This document shows, one piece after another, positions 17,138 through 27,908 of a stretch of DNA of 64,000 nucleotides (position 1 is its first letter; every line of letters begins with the position of its first letter). The notes below the pieces were generated by a model, which was given only the letters and a program-made list of their open reading frames with translations, was not told where the DNA came from and did not search any database. The position numbers and the translations under genes are program-made. Origin of the DNA: Bacteroidales bacterium (lineage in GTDB: Bacteria; Bacteroidota; Bacteroidia; Bacteroidales; JAFGHD01); the NCBI GenBank assembly GCA_016939365.1, contig JAFGHD010000020.1:1-64000 (forward strand), written 5' to 3'.

Positions 17138-19363
17138 CTATTCTCCCAGTATCTTGATTTTCGCAGACAGCAATTCAATTTCGTTGCGGGCCATCTGGAT
17201 CTTTTTCTCGAATTCCTCCTTTAAAAGATTGGCACGTGCTGATTCGGCAAAAAAACCGATATTGTTCTCCAGAAGCTTGATCTCATCCTCCAGCTTTCTT
17301 CTTTTGTTGATCAGAAAAGTTCTCTCATTATTAATCATCCTCCTGGATTGCGGATCATCTCTCAGGTTTTCGACTCTTTGCCGGAAATTAAGGGTTTGCA
17401 GTTCTGCCTGGCTGATATCGAGACGGGCCATCTGTTCATTGATTGCGGTTCTGAATTCCGACTGGAGCCTGTCTTTTTCACTGTGAGGCACATGGCCGAT
17501 CTCAGTCCATTGCCGCTGAAATTCCTTGAGGGTCTCGAAAGTCTCATTCCGGTTATCACTGAAATGAAATTCCCTGATCTGACGGATGATATCCTCCTTG
17601 GCTGCCAGGTTTTCGCCTTCCCTTTTTTCAATATTGGAGAAATAGTCAGATTTGCGCATGAAGAACTCATCGCAGGCTGCCCGGAATTTTTTCCAGAGTT
17701 TGTCCGATTGCTTCCGCGGTACAGGACCGATTTCCCTCCACTCTTTCTGAAGCGCGATCATTTCCTGAGTTGTTTTCTTCCAGTCGGTACCGGATTTTAT
17801 GGCTTCCGCCTGCATGCACAGATTGAGCTTCAGGTTATAGTTGTTCAGTTGCTCTTCCTTGATGCTGTTCAGATACTCTTTCTTGGCTGAGAAGAAGTTA
17901 TCCAGGGAAGATTTGAAACGTTCCCATATTTCGTCATTCTGTTTTCTGGGGGCCGGGCCTATAGTTTTCCAGACCTTTAAAAGCTCGCTCATCTGGCCCG
18001 ATGCATCCTGCCAGTCCCTGAGCGTATGGAACTCCCGGGTAATGATCTCCTCTGCATTCTCGCAAAGAGCCGTTTTGGCCAACAGGTTCTTTTTCTGATC
18101 TTCGGAAAGCTGCGCATAATGCTCGCTTCTGCGCTGGTTGATCTTATCTGTAGCAGCCTTGAATCTCTCCCAAATCTCATCTTTTTTGTCATTGGGGGCA
18201 GGACCGATCTCCTTCCACCTTTCGTGAAGTTTCTGAAGCTGCTTGAAGGAGGCCATGATACTTGTTTCAAGGAGCAATGACTCAGCCTCCTCACACAGGC
18301 TGATCTTCGCCTCCAGATTCTTCTTCAGGTCCAGATCCCTGAGTTCCTTGTTAATCCTGACCTTGTCAAAAAACTTCTCAATATAAAAATGATAGCTCTG
18401 CCAGAGATTGTTTACCTCTGATCTGGGAACAATCCCTATTTGCTTCCAGCGATCCTGCAAAGCACGGAACTCATCATACGTTTTTTTCAGAGTTTCCTCT
18501 GAATCAATGAGGGTTTTCAACTCCTCAAGAATGATCTTCTTGGATTCCAGGTTCAGTTGCTTGACTTTTTCCTGTTCTTCCAGATAACGTTGCCGCCGGG
18601 CCTTGTAAATGGCAAAAAGATCATTGAATTTCTGGCTGATTTCGTCTGTCTTTTCTTCAGCCCCCTCTTCACCCCCATCCTCGGAGACCAACTGCTCCAT
18701 TTTTTCCTGCTGCTCTTCCTTGGTAATTTTCAGGAAAGCCACCTTGATCAGGGCCACTTTTGCTTTGATGGCTGTAACATCCTCTTCCTCAAGGTTTTTT
18801 TCGAGAAGATCAACCAGTTCGGAACGGGACAAGTGGTAATAGCTCTCTTCCGGATGACCCGTTTCCATTTCCGAATCCTCATCCTCGCTCCCACCCTCTG
18901 TATCAGACAGTTGTTCCGTTCCCGTCTGAGAGTCCTGCTCAAAAGGAACAGTTTCCGGTTCAGCTAACGGGGTTGAGGAAGATTCACCGCTTAGCGTTTC
19001 ATTATGTGAAAAATTTTCTGTCTCCTCCGGTGGGCTTAATCCGGCATCTTGTTCTATTTGCCGGGATAGTTGCGGCTCCTCGGTTGCCACTTCATCTGCC
19101 GTTGCAGAATGATCCTCCGTCTCATTTGCCTGACCGGCCGTTTTTTGTCCATGGAGATCATACACGGATTCAGGGCTGTCGGATGAAGGGCTTTCGACAT
19201 CCTCTGGTTCGGTAATTGGTTCCCGACCGCCAGATTCGGATTCCTGTGATACAGGTTCAGATCGATCGTGAGATGAATTTCCGGTCGCTCTTTCTGCGGC
19301 CTGCGCGTTCTCCTCCTGTTGTTCCTTCACTTCAGGATTCTGATAAAATTCGTTTTTTTCCAT
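17138..19363 (-). CDS. DUF349 repeat protein with acidic N-terminus
   Basis: A 741-residue protein. Residues 1 to about 180 are acidic and low-complexity (Glu, Ser, Thr, Pro). The rest is helical with five DUF349 units, each marked by W+xIGxxP and a following aromatic: RWKQIGIVPRSEVNNLW, RWKEIGPAPNDKKDEIW, VWKTIGPAPRKQNDEIW, EWREIGPVPRKQSDKLW and QWTEIGHVPHSEKDRL. The C-terminus is a long predicted coiled coil. No signal peptide, so cytoplasmic. The function of the family is not established. The disordered acidic head and repeated charged units suggest a scaffold. It has its own -7 element (19433-19440). Confidence 0.85.
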   Translation of the reverse strand: MEKNEFYQNPEVKEQQEENAQAAERATGNSSHDRSEPVSQESESGGREPITEPEDVESPSSDSPESVYDLHGQKTAGQANETEDHSATADEVATEEPQLSRQIEQDAGLSPPEETENFSHNETLSGESSSTPLAEPETVPFEQDSQTGTEQLSDTEGGSEDEDSEMETGHPEESYYHLSRSELVDLLEKNLEEEDVTAIKAKVALIKVAFLKITKEEQQEKMEQLVSEDGGEEGAEEKTDEISQKFNDLFAIYKARRQRYLEEQEKVKQLNLESKKIILEELKTLIDSEETLKKTYDEFRALQDRWKQIGIVPRSEVNNLWQSYHFYIEKFFDKVRINKELRDLDLKKNLEAKISLCEEAESLLLETSIMASFKQLQKLHERWKEIGPAPNDKKDEIWERFKAATDKINQRRSEHYAQLSEDQKKNLLAKTALCENAEEIITREFHTLRDWQDASGQMSELLKVWKTIGPAPRKQNDEIWERFKSSLDNFFSAKKEYLNSIKEEQLNNYNLKLNLCMQAEAIKSGTDWKKTTQEMIALQKEWREIGPVPRKQSDKLWKKFRAACDEFFMRKSDYFSNIEKREGENLAAKEDIIRQIREFHFSDNRNETFETLKEFQRQWTEIGHVPHSEKDRLQSEFRTAINEQMARLDISQAELQTLNFRQRVENLRDDPQSRRMINNERTFLINKRRKLEDEIKLLENNIGFFAESARANLLKEEFEKKIQMARNEIELLSAKIKILGE

Positions 19364-19432
19364 AATTACCAGTATACTGGTATAACACCATCCGGTCGGG
19401 GTTTCTCGAACTTGGACCGGTCAAAAGGACTG

Positions 19433-19440
19433 CAAAGTTA
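19433..19440 (-). promoter_or_regulatory. -7 element for the DUF349 gene
   Basis: Minus-strand TAACTTTG, 69 bases before the ATG. No TTG at the expected -33 distance. Confidence 0.4.
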
Positions 19441-19635
19441 TAAAATATTTGATCCCTGCTTGTTTTTCATGAGCCGATCTTTCTGGAGATTTTCTGGTCT
19501 TTCTTCCGGATCGGGGGCAACAGCATTTCCACATCTGGCTTTAAGTGTGAATATGTCGAGTGCCTGATTCCCAGATAAAAAGAGGCTTCGGGAGGCCCGG
19601 CAGGAATGACCTGATAAGAAGAGTCCGGGATGAAA

Positions 19636-21972
19636 TCAATCAAAAGGTCGTTTATTGAACAGATGATAACCGATATTGATGCTGAAATACGCCGGATCAT
19701 CTGTTTGATCATACCAGTTCAGCACCATGCTGATCGGGCCGAAGGGTGCATGGTAAACCAGTGAGGAGGCTCCGATCAGATACCTCTTGGCAAAATAATC
19801 GCCCAGAATGACCTGATCGCCTTCTTTGCGCAGAATCTCATGATAAGGCTGAAAACCATATACTTCAAGGCGCAGATCCAGGTTCTTCATCAATTCAACG
19901 ACACCCTTGAGTCCTGCGGCAAAATAGGTGTGCGCCCTGTATTCCGGGTGAAAGACGGTCGGACTTTCAGGAAGGGGTTGAAAAGAAGGCGCGGAAAGTA
20001 AACTGGCTGTGTAATTACTGAACAGTGCTTGGTTCGTGAAGGTCACCTCTCCGTAAAAACCCAGCTTAAGAGGGCCGAAAGTGTCGAAGTAATTGTCATA
20101 TTTGAACCTTAACTCCAGCCATCGGTGTTTTTTGGAAATACCTTCAGTTCTGCCTGATGTGGATCCGGGTACATTATTTTCATTTCCCGATACCACCCTG
20201 AAAGATGCCCTGAGAAATAGGCCGGATGTGGCATACTGTTTCCTGTTCATGGAATTGAGCTCAAAAAAAGCACCCCCGGAAGCAAAATCAAAAGTGGTAA
20301 TATCAGCGGTATCCAGGCGGCTGAACTGATTGCTCTGGTAATACTCATTCTTTTGCCTGCCGGCATTGAAATTCATACAGAATCTGCCGAAATTGGATAC
20401 AGGAATGCCGGTATTGACTTTCCAGTAGTTGTCGACCTGAACCAGGTATATCGGCTTTTCGTCTTCAAAAAAGTAGGTGCTGGTCCGGAAATAATTCCAG
20501 AGATTGTATGTATACGCTGCCTCGGCAAAATAGGACAGGCTCCCGGCAATAATGATCCTTGCATTGATCAGTCCCGAGTTGTAAAACCTCCCGAGATAGG
20601 TGTTTCCCGTCAGTGTCAATGAATTTTTTCTCCAGCGGCTGTAATTCAACTGAAAAAATATCTCATTGATGGCGCGGGAGGAGACCAGGCCGCCCAGTTC
20701 CGCGGTAAGGGGATGCTCCTTATGGAACTGCAGGTAAAGATCATAGCTGCCCTGTTCATGAACCAATCTTGGAAAGAGGTAATCGATTTTTTCATCGGTG
20801 GCCACTTTGTAGTAATAAGGTTTCATCTGACCAAGCCTGATCCGTGGAAGCACTCCCGTGTCCAATGAGAGGTTGTGCTTCCAGGCGTCGGGGCGGATCA
20901 TCCTCCGGACGTAGGAATGTTGCTCGTTGGTCAGACCGGATGTACGGATATCGCTGATTTCCGGGGGAGGTATCCGTGAAATGAAAGCTTCCCGTTTGCT
21001 ATCCACTTCAGCAGAGGTACGTACTGTTGGGACAAGTTCCCTAATGGCAGGTATTGACCGCAGGGCGGCGGCATAACCGCTGTCAATAAAAGCCTCTGTT
21101 TTTGAGAAGTCGGTAATATTGACCCTTTCCAGATCGGGCTCAATGACGATACCCGACCCCGTTTCAATCCGGTATTCGGTATTTTGCATCAGCATGCTCT
21201 GTATCTGCGAGATCAGGTCGTCATCTTTCGGTGGGCCATAGTTGGATGCCGCCTTTGAACCTATGATCACGTCGGGCTGAAAGGCTTCCATCATCACATC
21301 TACCGGGAAGTTGTTATACATGCCTCCGTCGAAAAGGAGTTTGCCATTGATCCGGATGGGTTTGAATATGAAGGGGAATGTCATCGAAGCACGAACCGCT
21401 TCACCCACATCACCCTCTGAGAGCACCAGCGGTTTGTTTTCAGCTATATCTGCCGCCACACAGCGGAAAGGAATGAAAAGACTGTCGAAGTTATAGGATG
21501 CGGCAGCCGAAGGGCCTGCAAACTGTTCCATAAAAGCAAAGTCAAGCTCATAAGGCGAAACCAGGTTGGTGGGCAACTTTGTTCTCAATATCGAATCATA
21601 GGTGATCTTAAACAGCTTCCATGAAGCGGTCAGTTCAGGCTCCTTGAAGTAGAACTTATAGCCCTGTCCGATGCTGCCGCTCATCCAGGTGCTTATTTGA
21701 CCTGAGACGAACAATGTCTCGATTTGCGTGGGTGAATAACCGCATGCATATAACGCCCCGATAATCGCTCCCATTGAGGTGCCGACGATAAAATCCACCG
21801 GTATGTTATGTTCCTCCAGGGCCTTGATCACCCCGATATGCGACACTCCCCTGGGGCCGCCGCCACTCAGTACCAGCCCCACCTTCTGCGGCAGAACCAG
21901 GCCGGGGACAAGCCACAGCAATAAAAAAACCAATACCCTTCCCGTATATCTTAATCGTATCATGAGGGGCAT
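19636..21972 (-). CDS. Patatin-like phospholipase fused to an outer-membrane barrel
   Basis: A 778-residue envelope protein. A signal peptide (about 1-29, LLLWLVPGLVLP) leads into a patatin lipase domain with oxyanion motif GGGPRG (37-42), nucleophile Ser66 in GTSMG, and catalytic Asp215 in FDGGMYNNFP. After a linker and POTRA-like region (about 310-380), beta strands run to the end (FSINIGYHLFNKRPFD), as in Omp85/surface-antigen barrels. The domain order is that of the type Vd autotransporter PlpD, where the barrel exports the lipase. Patatin proteins of this class are common in Bacteroidota. Whether the lipase is released or stays periplasmic is not visible. Confidence 0.85.
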   Translation of the reverse strand: MPLMIRLRYTGRVLVFLLLWLVPGLVLPQKVGLVLSGGGPRGVSHIGVIKALEEHNIPVDFIVGTSMGAIIGALYACGYSPTQIETLFVSGQISTWMSGSIGQGYKFYFKEPELTASWKLFKITYDSILRTKLPTNLVSPYELDFAFMEQFAGPSAAASYNFDSLFIPFRCVAADIAENKPLVLSEGDVGEAVRASMTFPFIFKPIRINGKLLFDGGMYNNFPVDVMMEAFQPDVIIGSKAASNYGPPKDDDLISQIQSMLMQNTEYRIETGSGIVIEPDLERVNITDFSKTEAFIDSGYAAALRSIPAIRELVPTVRTSAEVDSKREAFISRIPPPEISDIRTSGLTNEQHSYVRRMIRPDAWKHNLSLDTGVLPRIRLGQMKPYYYKVATDEKIDYLFPRLVHEQGSYDLYLQFHKEHPLTAELGGLVSSRAINEIFFQLNYSRWRKNSLTLTGNTYLGRFYNSGLINARIIIAGSLSYFAEAAYTYNLWNYFRTSTYFFEDEKPIYLVQVDNYWKVNTGIPVSNFGRFCMNFNAGRQKNEYYQSNQFSRLDTADITTFDFASGGAFFELNSMNRKQYATSGLFLRASFRVVSGNENNVPGSTSGRTEGISKKHRWLELRFKYDNYFDTFGPLKLGFYGEVTFTNQALFSNYTASLLSAPSFQPLPESPTVFHPEYRAHTYFAAGLKGVVELMKNLDLRLEVYGFQPYHEILRKEGDQVILGDYFAKRYLIGASSLVYHAPFGPISMVLNWYDQTDDPAYFSINIGYHLFNKRPFD

Positions 21973-22022
21973 GGAATTACCCGGGTTTCAGCAATTCTGC
22001 CTCTGTAACCGGAGGAGTTTTA

Positions 22023-23204
22023 TCAAATGTGCGAAAGTGCCTGCTCCAGGTCAGCCAGAATATCTTCCACATCCTCGATCCCGACCGAAATCCTGACCAG
22101 TCCGCCTGTGATGCCGGCCTTGATCCTTTCCGGTTCAGGCACCTTGGAATGTGTCATGGAAGCCGGATGCTGGATCAGGGTTTCCACCCCTCCCAGGGAT
22201 ACTGCAAGCAGAGCCAGTTTCACGCCGTTCATCACTTTTTTACCGGCTTCAAGCCCCCCTTTCAGCTCGAAGCTGATCATGGCACCGGGTCCCTTCATCT
22301 GACGGCAAGCCAGGTCATATTGAGGATGGGATCTGAGCCCGGGATACCTCACCCATTCGACGGCTTCATGACCTTCCAGAAACTCCGCCACCTTCATGGC
22401 ACTTGTCTGGGCTCTCTCTACCCGGAGACCAAGGGTCTTCAATCCCCTTCTGACCAGAAATGCCTGGTGCGGATCCATGTTGAATCCCATATTGACCATC
22501 ACAGTTCTGAGACGCTGGTAGGTCTCCCGGTTACCGGCAACGATCATACCTGCAACGACATCGGCATGACCGTTGATGAACTTGGTCATGGAATGTAAAA
22601 CAATATCGGCGCCCAGGTCCAACGGCTTCTGCAGGTAAGGGCTGCAGAAGGTGTTGTCTACGCAAACCGGGATACCTCTTTCGTGGGCGATGGCGGATAT
22701 CGCAGCAATATCGGTCAGCCCGATCGTGGGATTGGCAGGAGTCTCGAGATAGATCAGCCTGGTGTTGGGTCTGATGGACCGCTTCACATTCTCATGATCA
22801 GAGGTATCGAGATAGGTATACTCAACTCCATAGCGGGGATAAAGGGTCTCCATGATATTCCTGGAGGGGCCGTAAAGGGCATCATGGCTGAGGATATGGG
22901 CACCCGCACCGAGGCAGCCCAGATATACCGTATTCACTGCTGCCATACCGGATGATGTGGCAATTCCTCCGTATCCGTTTTCCAGTTCGGCCATCGCATT
23001 TTCCAGCTCCTGAATCGTTGGATTGCCCAAACGTGTATAAATATAACCCTCTTCCTCTCCGCTGAAGCATCGCGCTCCATGATCCGCATCCCTGAATTGA
23101 AATGTCGAAGTCTGGTAGATGGGGGTTACCGCACTGCCCATCGAATCGGTAACCCCTCCCGAATGTACCAGTTTGGAATGAAATCCAAGTTCTTTTGTAT
23201 CCAT
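22023..23204 (-). CDS. PLP-dependent trans-sulfuration enzyme (cystathionine/methionine lyase or synthase)
   Basis: A 393-residue Cys/Met-metabolism PLP enzyme acting on sulfur amino acids. The PLP lysine is Lys208 in SMTKFINGHADVVAG. YTRLGNPT (56-63) and SSGMAAV (84-90) form the cofactor phosphate site, and Tyr111 in DALYG stacks on the ring. The position after LYG, which is the diagnostic cysteine in methionine gamma-lyase (LYGCT), is Pro113 here. This weakens a methionine gamma-lyase call and leaves cystathionine gamma-lyase, beta-lyase, gamma-synthase or acylhomoserine sulfhydrylase. The C-terminal substrate loop has SLGGVETLIQHPASMTH. It stands alone with its own -7 element (23234-23241). 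No SAM riboswitch is seen: the leader is only about 25 bases. Confidence 0.85.
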   Translation of the reverse strand: MDTKELGFHSKLVHSGGVTDSMGSAVTPIYQTSTFQFRDADHGARCFSGEEEGYIYTRLGNPTIQELENAMAELENGYGGIATSSGMAAVNTVYLGCLGAGAHILSHDALYGPSRNIMETLYPRYGVEYTYLDTSDHENVKRSIRPNTRLIYLETPANPTIGLTDIAAISAIAHERGIPVCVDNTFCSPYLQKPLDLGADIVLHSMTKFINGHADVVAGMIVAGNRETYQRLRTVMVNMGFNMDPHQAFLVRRGLKTLGLRVERAQTSAMKVAEFLEGHEAVEWVRYPGLRSHPQYDLACRQMKGPGAMISFELKGGLEAGKKVMNGVKLALLAVSLGGVETLIQHPASMTHSKVPEPERIKAGITGGLVRISVGIEDVEDILADLEQALSHI

Positions 23205-23233
23205 GATTGTTGATCTAAAGTTAATACTGCGGG

Positions 23234-23241
23234 CAAAGGTA
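23234..23241 (-). promoter_or_regulatory. -7 element for the trans-sulfuration gene
   Basis: Minus-strand TACCTTTG, 29 bases before the ATG at 23204, giving a short leader. Confidence 0.45.
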
Positions 23242-23428
23242 TTCAGATAAATCAGATACTAAAAGCCTTTGCGGGGTGTTTTATCTCCAAATGTCGGAGA
23301 AAGTACCTTAAAATACTATTTTTGCAGGCGTCTTGGGTTTGACCGTCCGAAATGAATAATCTCCGGCCAAAAAAGATTATTCTTAACAACAACCTGTTAA
23401 TAAATCCGTTGATTTTCTGACAGATCGG

Positions 23429-23461
23429 TTGCTGTTCAACCCAGCGAAATGAGTAAATTTG
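23429..23461 (+). promoter_or_regulatory. gyrB promoter
   Basis: TTG (23429-23431), 22 bases, TAAATTTG (23454-23461), then a purine-rich AGGAAAAGGAGAG stretch before the ATG at 23494. The spacing is at the long end of the usual range. Confidence 0.55.
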
Positions 23462-23487
23462 TAGGAAAAGGAGAGAAGAATAACTGA

Positions 23488-25458
<1,971 letters not shown>

Positions 25459-25593
25459 TTTCCTGTTATCCCGGTGATCCTGCATATGAAACAGATCTCC
25501 GGTTTTTAGCATTTGCATGATGTTAACCGGCATTATTTAAGGAATTTAACAGTTTTTAACGCCGGTCAACGACATCAATCTCTTAAAAGAAAG

Positions 25594-25601
25594 TAACTTT
25601 G
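25594..25601 (+). promoter_or_regulatory. -7 element upstream of the S41 protease gene
   Basis: TAACTTTG, 117 bases before the ATG at 25719. No TTG at the best spacing, so the match is weak evidence on its own. Confidence 0.35.
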
Positions 25602-25718
25602 CACATTGCTTCAACGGGACAGGAACACAATAACCGGGTGATTTTGCGGTTTACACATCGCTGACACGGAAATCATTCGCATAATACCGGCCTGTCTTCC
25701 TGCTGTAAATGATCCAAT

Positions 25719-27860
25719 ATGAAAATCCGATCTGTTCAATGGCTTATCATCCCGGTCGTATTAGCTCTGCTGAGCATCATCGTCCTTGCCCACCGGGGAA
25801 ATATAAAGGAGGAACGAAAGGAGATCCTTGCCAAGGTCTCGTTGTTCGCGATCAACAGCGGCCACTATAATCCCGGTAATATCGATGATTCGTTTTCCGG
25901 AAAGGCTTTCAACCTCTATATGGAAAGGCTGGACTATGGGAAAAAATTTCTGCTCGCCGGTGATGTCGAAGCGATGAGACCCTATGAAAATCAGATGGAT
26001 GATGCCTTCAGAACAGCCGATTTCAGCTTTTTTGACCTCACATCTTCACTGATCCGGGACAGAATCGGTGAGGTTGAAGAATACTTCACTGAAATTCTTG
26101 GTAAACCCTTTGATTACAACCGGCAGGAAACATTTGAAATTGATCCTGAGAAAACGGATTGGGCCGTTGACCGCGAAGAGTTGAGGGAACGCTGGCGCCA
26201 GTCGCTGAAATATGAAACGATCAGCCGGATATATGATAAACTGCAGGAGCAGGAACAGGCGGCAGAGAAAAGCGACACCGTTACTGTGCTCACATTTGCT
26301 GAAATCGAAGCAAAAAGCAGGGAGGAACTGCTGAAAAGGTATGAAGACTGGTTTCACAGGCTCTCGAAACAGAACGATGACGACTGGCTGAATCTCTACA
26401 TGAATTCCTTACTTAATGTTTTTGATCCCCATACGGTCTACTTCCCCCCCAAGGACAAGGAAAACTTCGATATTCGTTTCAGCGGACAGCTTGAAGGTAT
26501 CGGGGCCCAGCTGATACAGAAAAATGCATACATCGAGGTCAGCCGGATTGTACCCGGCAGTCCTTCCTGGAAACAGGGCGAGCTCGAGGTCGGCGATTTC
26601 ATTCTGAAGGTCGCACAGGGGGATGCAGAACCTGTTGATGTGGTCGATATGAGACTGGATGATGCCGTTCAGCTCATCAGGGGACCGAAAGGAACAGAGG
26701 TCAGCCTGACCATCAAAAAGCTTGACGGCACCATCCGCGAGATATCCATCATCAGGGATGTGGTCATCCTTGAAGAAACATATGCAAGGAGCACGATCAT
26801 CGGGATGCCCGGCCAAAGCCTGAGCATCGGATACATCAAGCTTCCTTCGTTTTACGAAGATTTTGAAAACAAACAGGGAAGAAGCTGCTACACCGATGTC
26901 AGGAATGAGCTTGAAAAGCTCCGAAAGGAAGGTATTGACGGCCTGATCTTCGATCTTCGTGACAATGGGGGCGGATCCCTCGAGGATGTGGTGAAGATCG
27001 TAGGACTCTTCATTGAACAGGGTCCTGTCGTCCAGGTTCGGGGAAAGGGCGGTTTCAACAGGATTCTGGCTGACACCGATCCTTCCATTATTTACAAAGG
27101 ACCTCTTGTTGTAATGGTTAACGCTGTAAGCGCCTCAGCTTCAGAGATCTTTGCAGCAGCCATCCAGGACTACCGGCGGGGGATCATTATCGGCGGCACT
27201 AAAACCTTCGGAAAAGGTACAGTCCAGAATTTCTCCGACCTGGACAGAATGGTGAACAACAAACCGGAAGGGATGGATGACCTGGGCTCACTGAAGCTGA
27301 CCGTTCAGAAATTCTACAGGATCAATGGCGGGGCGACACAGCTCAATGGGGTGTCGCCGGATATGGTCATCCCGGATTATTATAATTATATTGACTACGG
27401 AGAACGCGACCTCGATTATGCCATGGAGTGGGACGAAATCGCATCTCTGAACTTTAGTCCCTGGAATCCTCCATACGACCTCGAATTTATCCTTAAGATC
27501 AGTGAAACCCGGATCAGCGGGGATACTCTTTTTGAGCTGATTGACGAGAACGGAAGAAGGCTGAAGCACATCCGGAATGAGACGCAGGTCCCCCTCGAAT
27601 ATGATGCCTATGACCACCTGATGACCACACGCGAGCAGGAATCAAAGCGGATGGACCGGATCGGCAAGGATTCTCTGGGATTGCAGATCAGACCCCTGGC
27701 TGCCGATCTTCCTGAGATCAATGCGGATACCTCCAGGAGAGCCAGAATCGATGCGTGGCTTGGTACACTTCATAAAGATATCTACCTGAAAGAAGCATTC
27801 CACATCATGAGAGACGTCAACGAATCCCTGATGAAGAATGCCCGTAAGGAAGACCAATGA
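25719..27860 (+). CDS. prc: Carboxy-terminal processing protease (S41, Prc/Tsp type)
   Basis: Periplasmic serine protease that degrades or trims proteins from their C-terminus. The order is: N-terminal membrane anchor or signal (about 1-25), helical Prc N-domain, PDZ domain (about 245-345, with FSGQLEGIGAQLIQ and VGDFILKVAQG), S41 core, and a C-terminal DUF3340-like helical domain. The catalytic serine is in NAVSASASEIFAA and the lysine in GTKTFGKGTVQNF, the Ser-Lys dyad of the family. FDLRDNGGGSLEDV is the conserved strand before it. The length of 713 residues is of the long Prc class. It converges with ccsBA, with 48 bases between their stops. Confidence 0.9.
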   Translation: MKIRSVQWLIIPVVLALLSIIVLAHRGNIKEERKEILAKVSLFAINSGHYNPGNIDDSFSGKAFNLYMERLDYGKKFLLAGDVEAMRPYENQMDDAFRTADFSFFDLTSSLIRDRIGEVEEYFTEILGKPFDYNRQETFEIDPEKTDWAVDREELRERWRQSLKYETISRIYDKLQEQEQAAEKSDTVTVLTFAEIEAKSREELLKRYEDWFHRLSKQNDDDWLNLYMNSLLNVFDPHTVYFPPKDKENFDIRFSGQLEGIGAQLIQKNAYIEVSRIVPGSPSWKQGELEVGDFILKVAQGDAEPVDVVDMRLDDAVQLIRGPKGTEVSLTIKKLDGTIREISIIRDVVILEETYARSTIIGMPGQSLSIGYIKLPSFYEDFENKQGRSCYTDVRNELEKLRKEGIDGLIFDLRDNGGGSLEDVVKIVGLFIEQGPVVQVRGKGGFNRILADTDPSIIYKGPLVVMVNAVSASASEIFAAAIQDYRRGIIIGGTKTFGKGTVQNFSDLDRMVNNKPEGMDDLGSLKLTVQKFYRINGGATQLNGVSPDMVIPDYYNYIDYGERDLDYAMEWDEIASLNFSPWNPPYDLEFILKISETRISGDTLFELIDENGRRLKHIRNETQVPLEYDAYDHLMTTREQESKRMDRIGKDSLGLQIRPLAADLPEINADTSRRARIDAWLGTLHKDIYLKEAFHIMRDVNESLMKNARKEDQ

Positions 27861-27908
27861 GCCTGCAAATTTGAACTCTACTGCCGGCCGGCCTTCTGCT
27901 TCCGGTTA

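Noticed and set aside
25499..25545. Possible stem CCGGTT/AACCGG after gyrB
   Set aside because: Only 6 base pairs around a long loop and no T-tract; not a convincing terminator.
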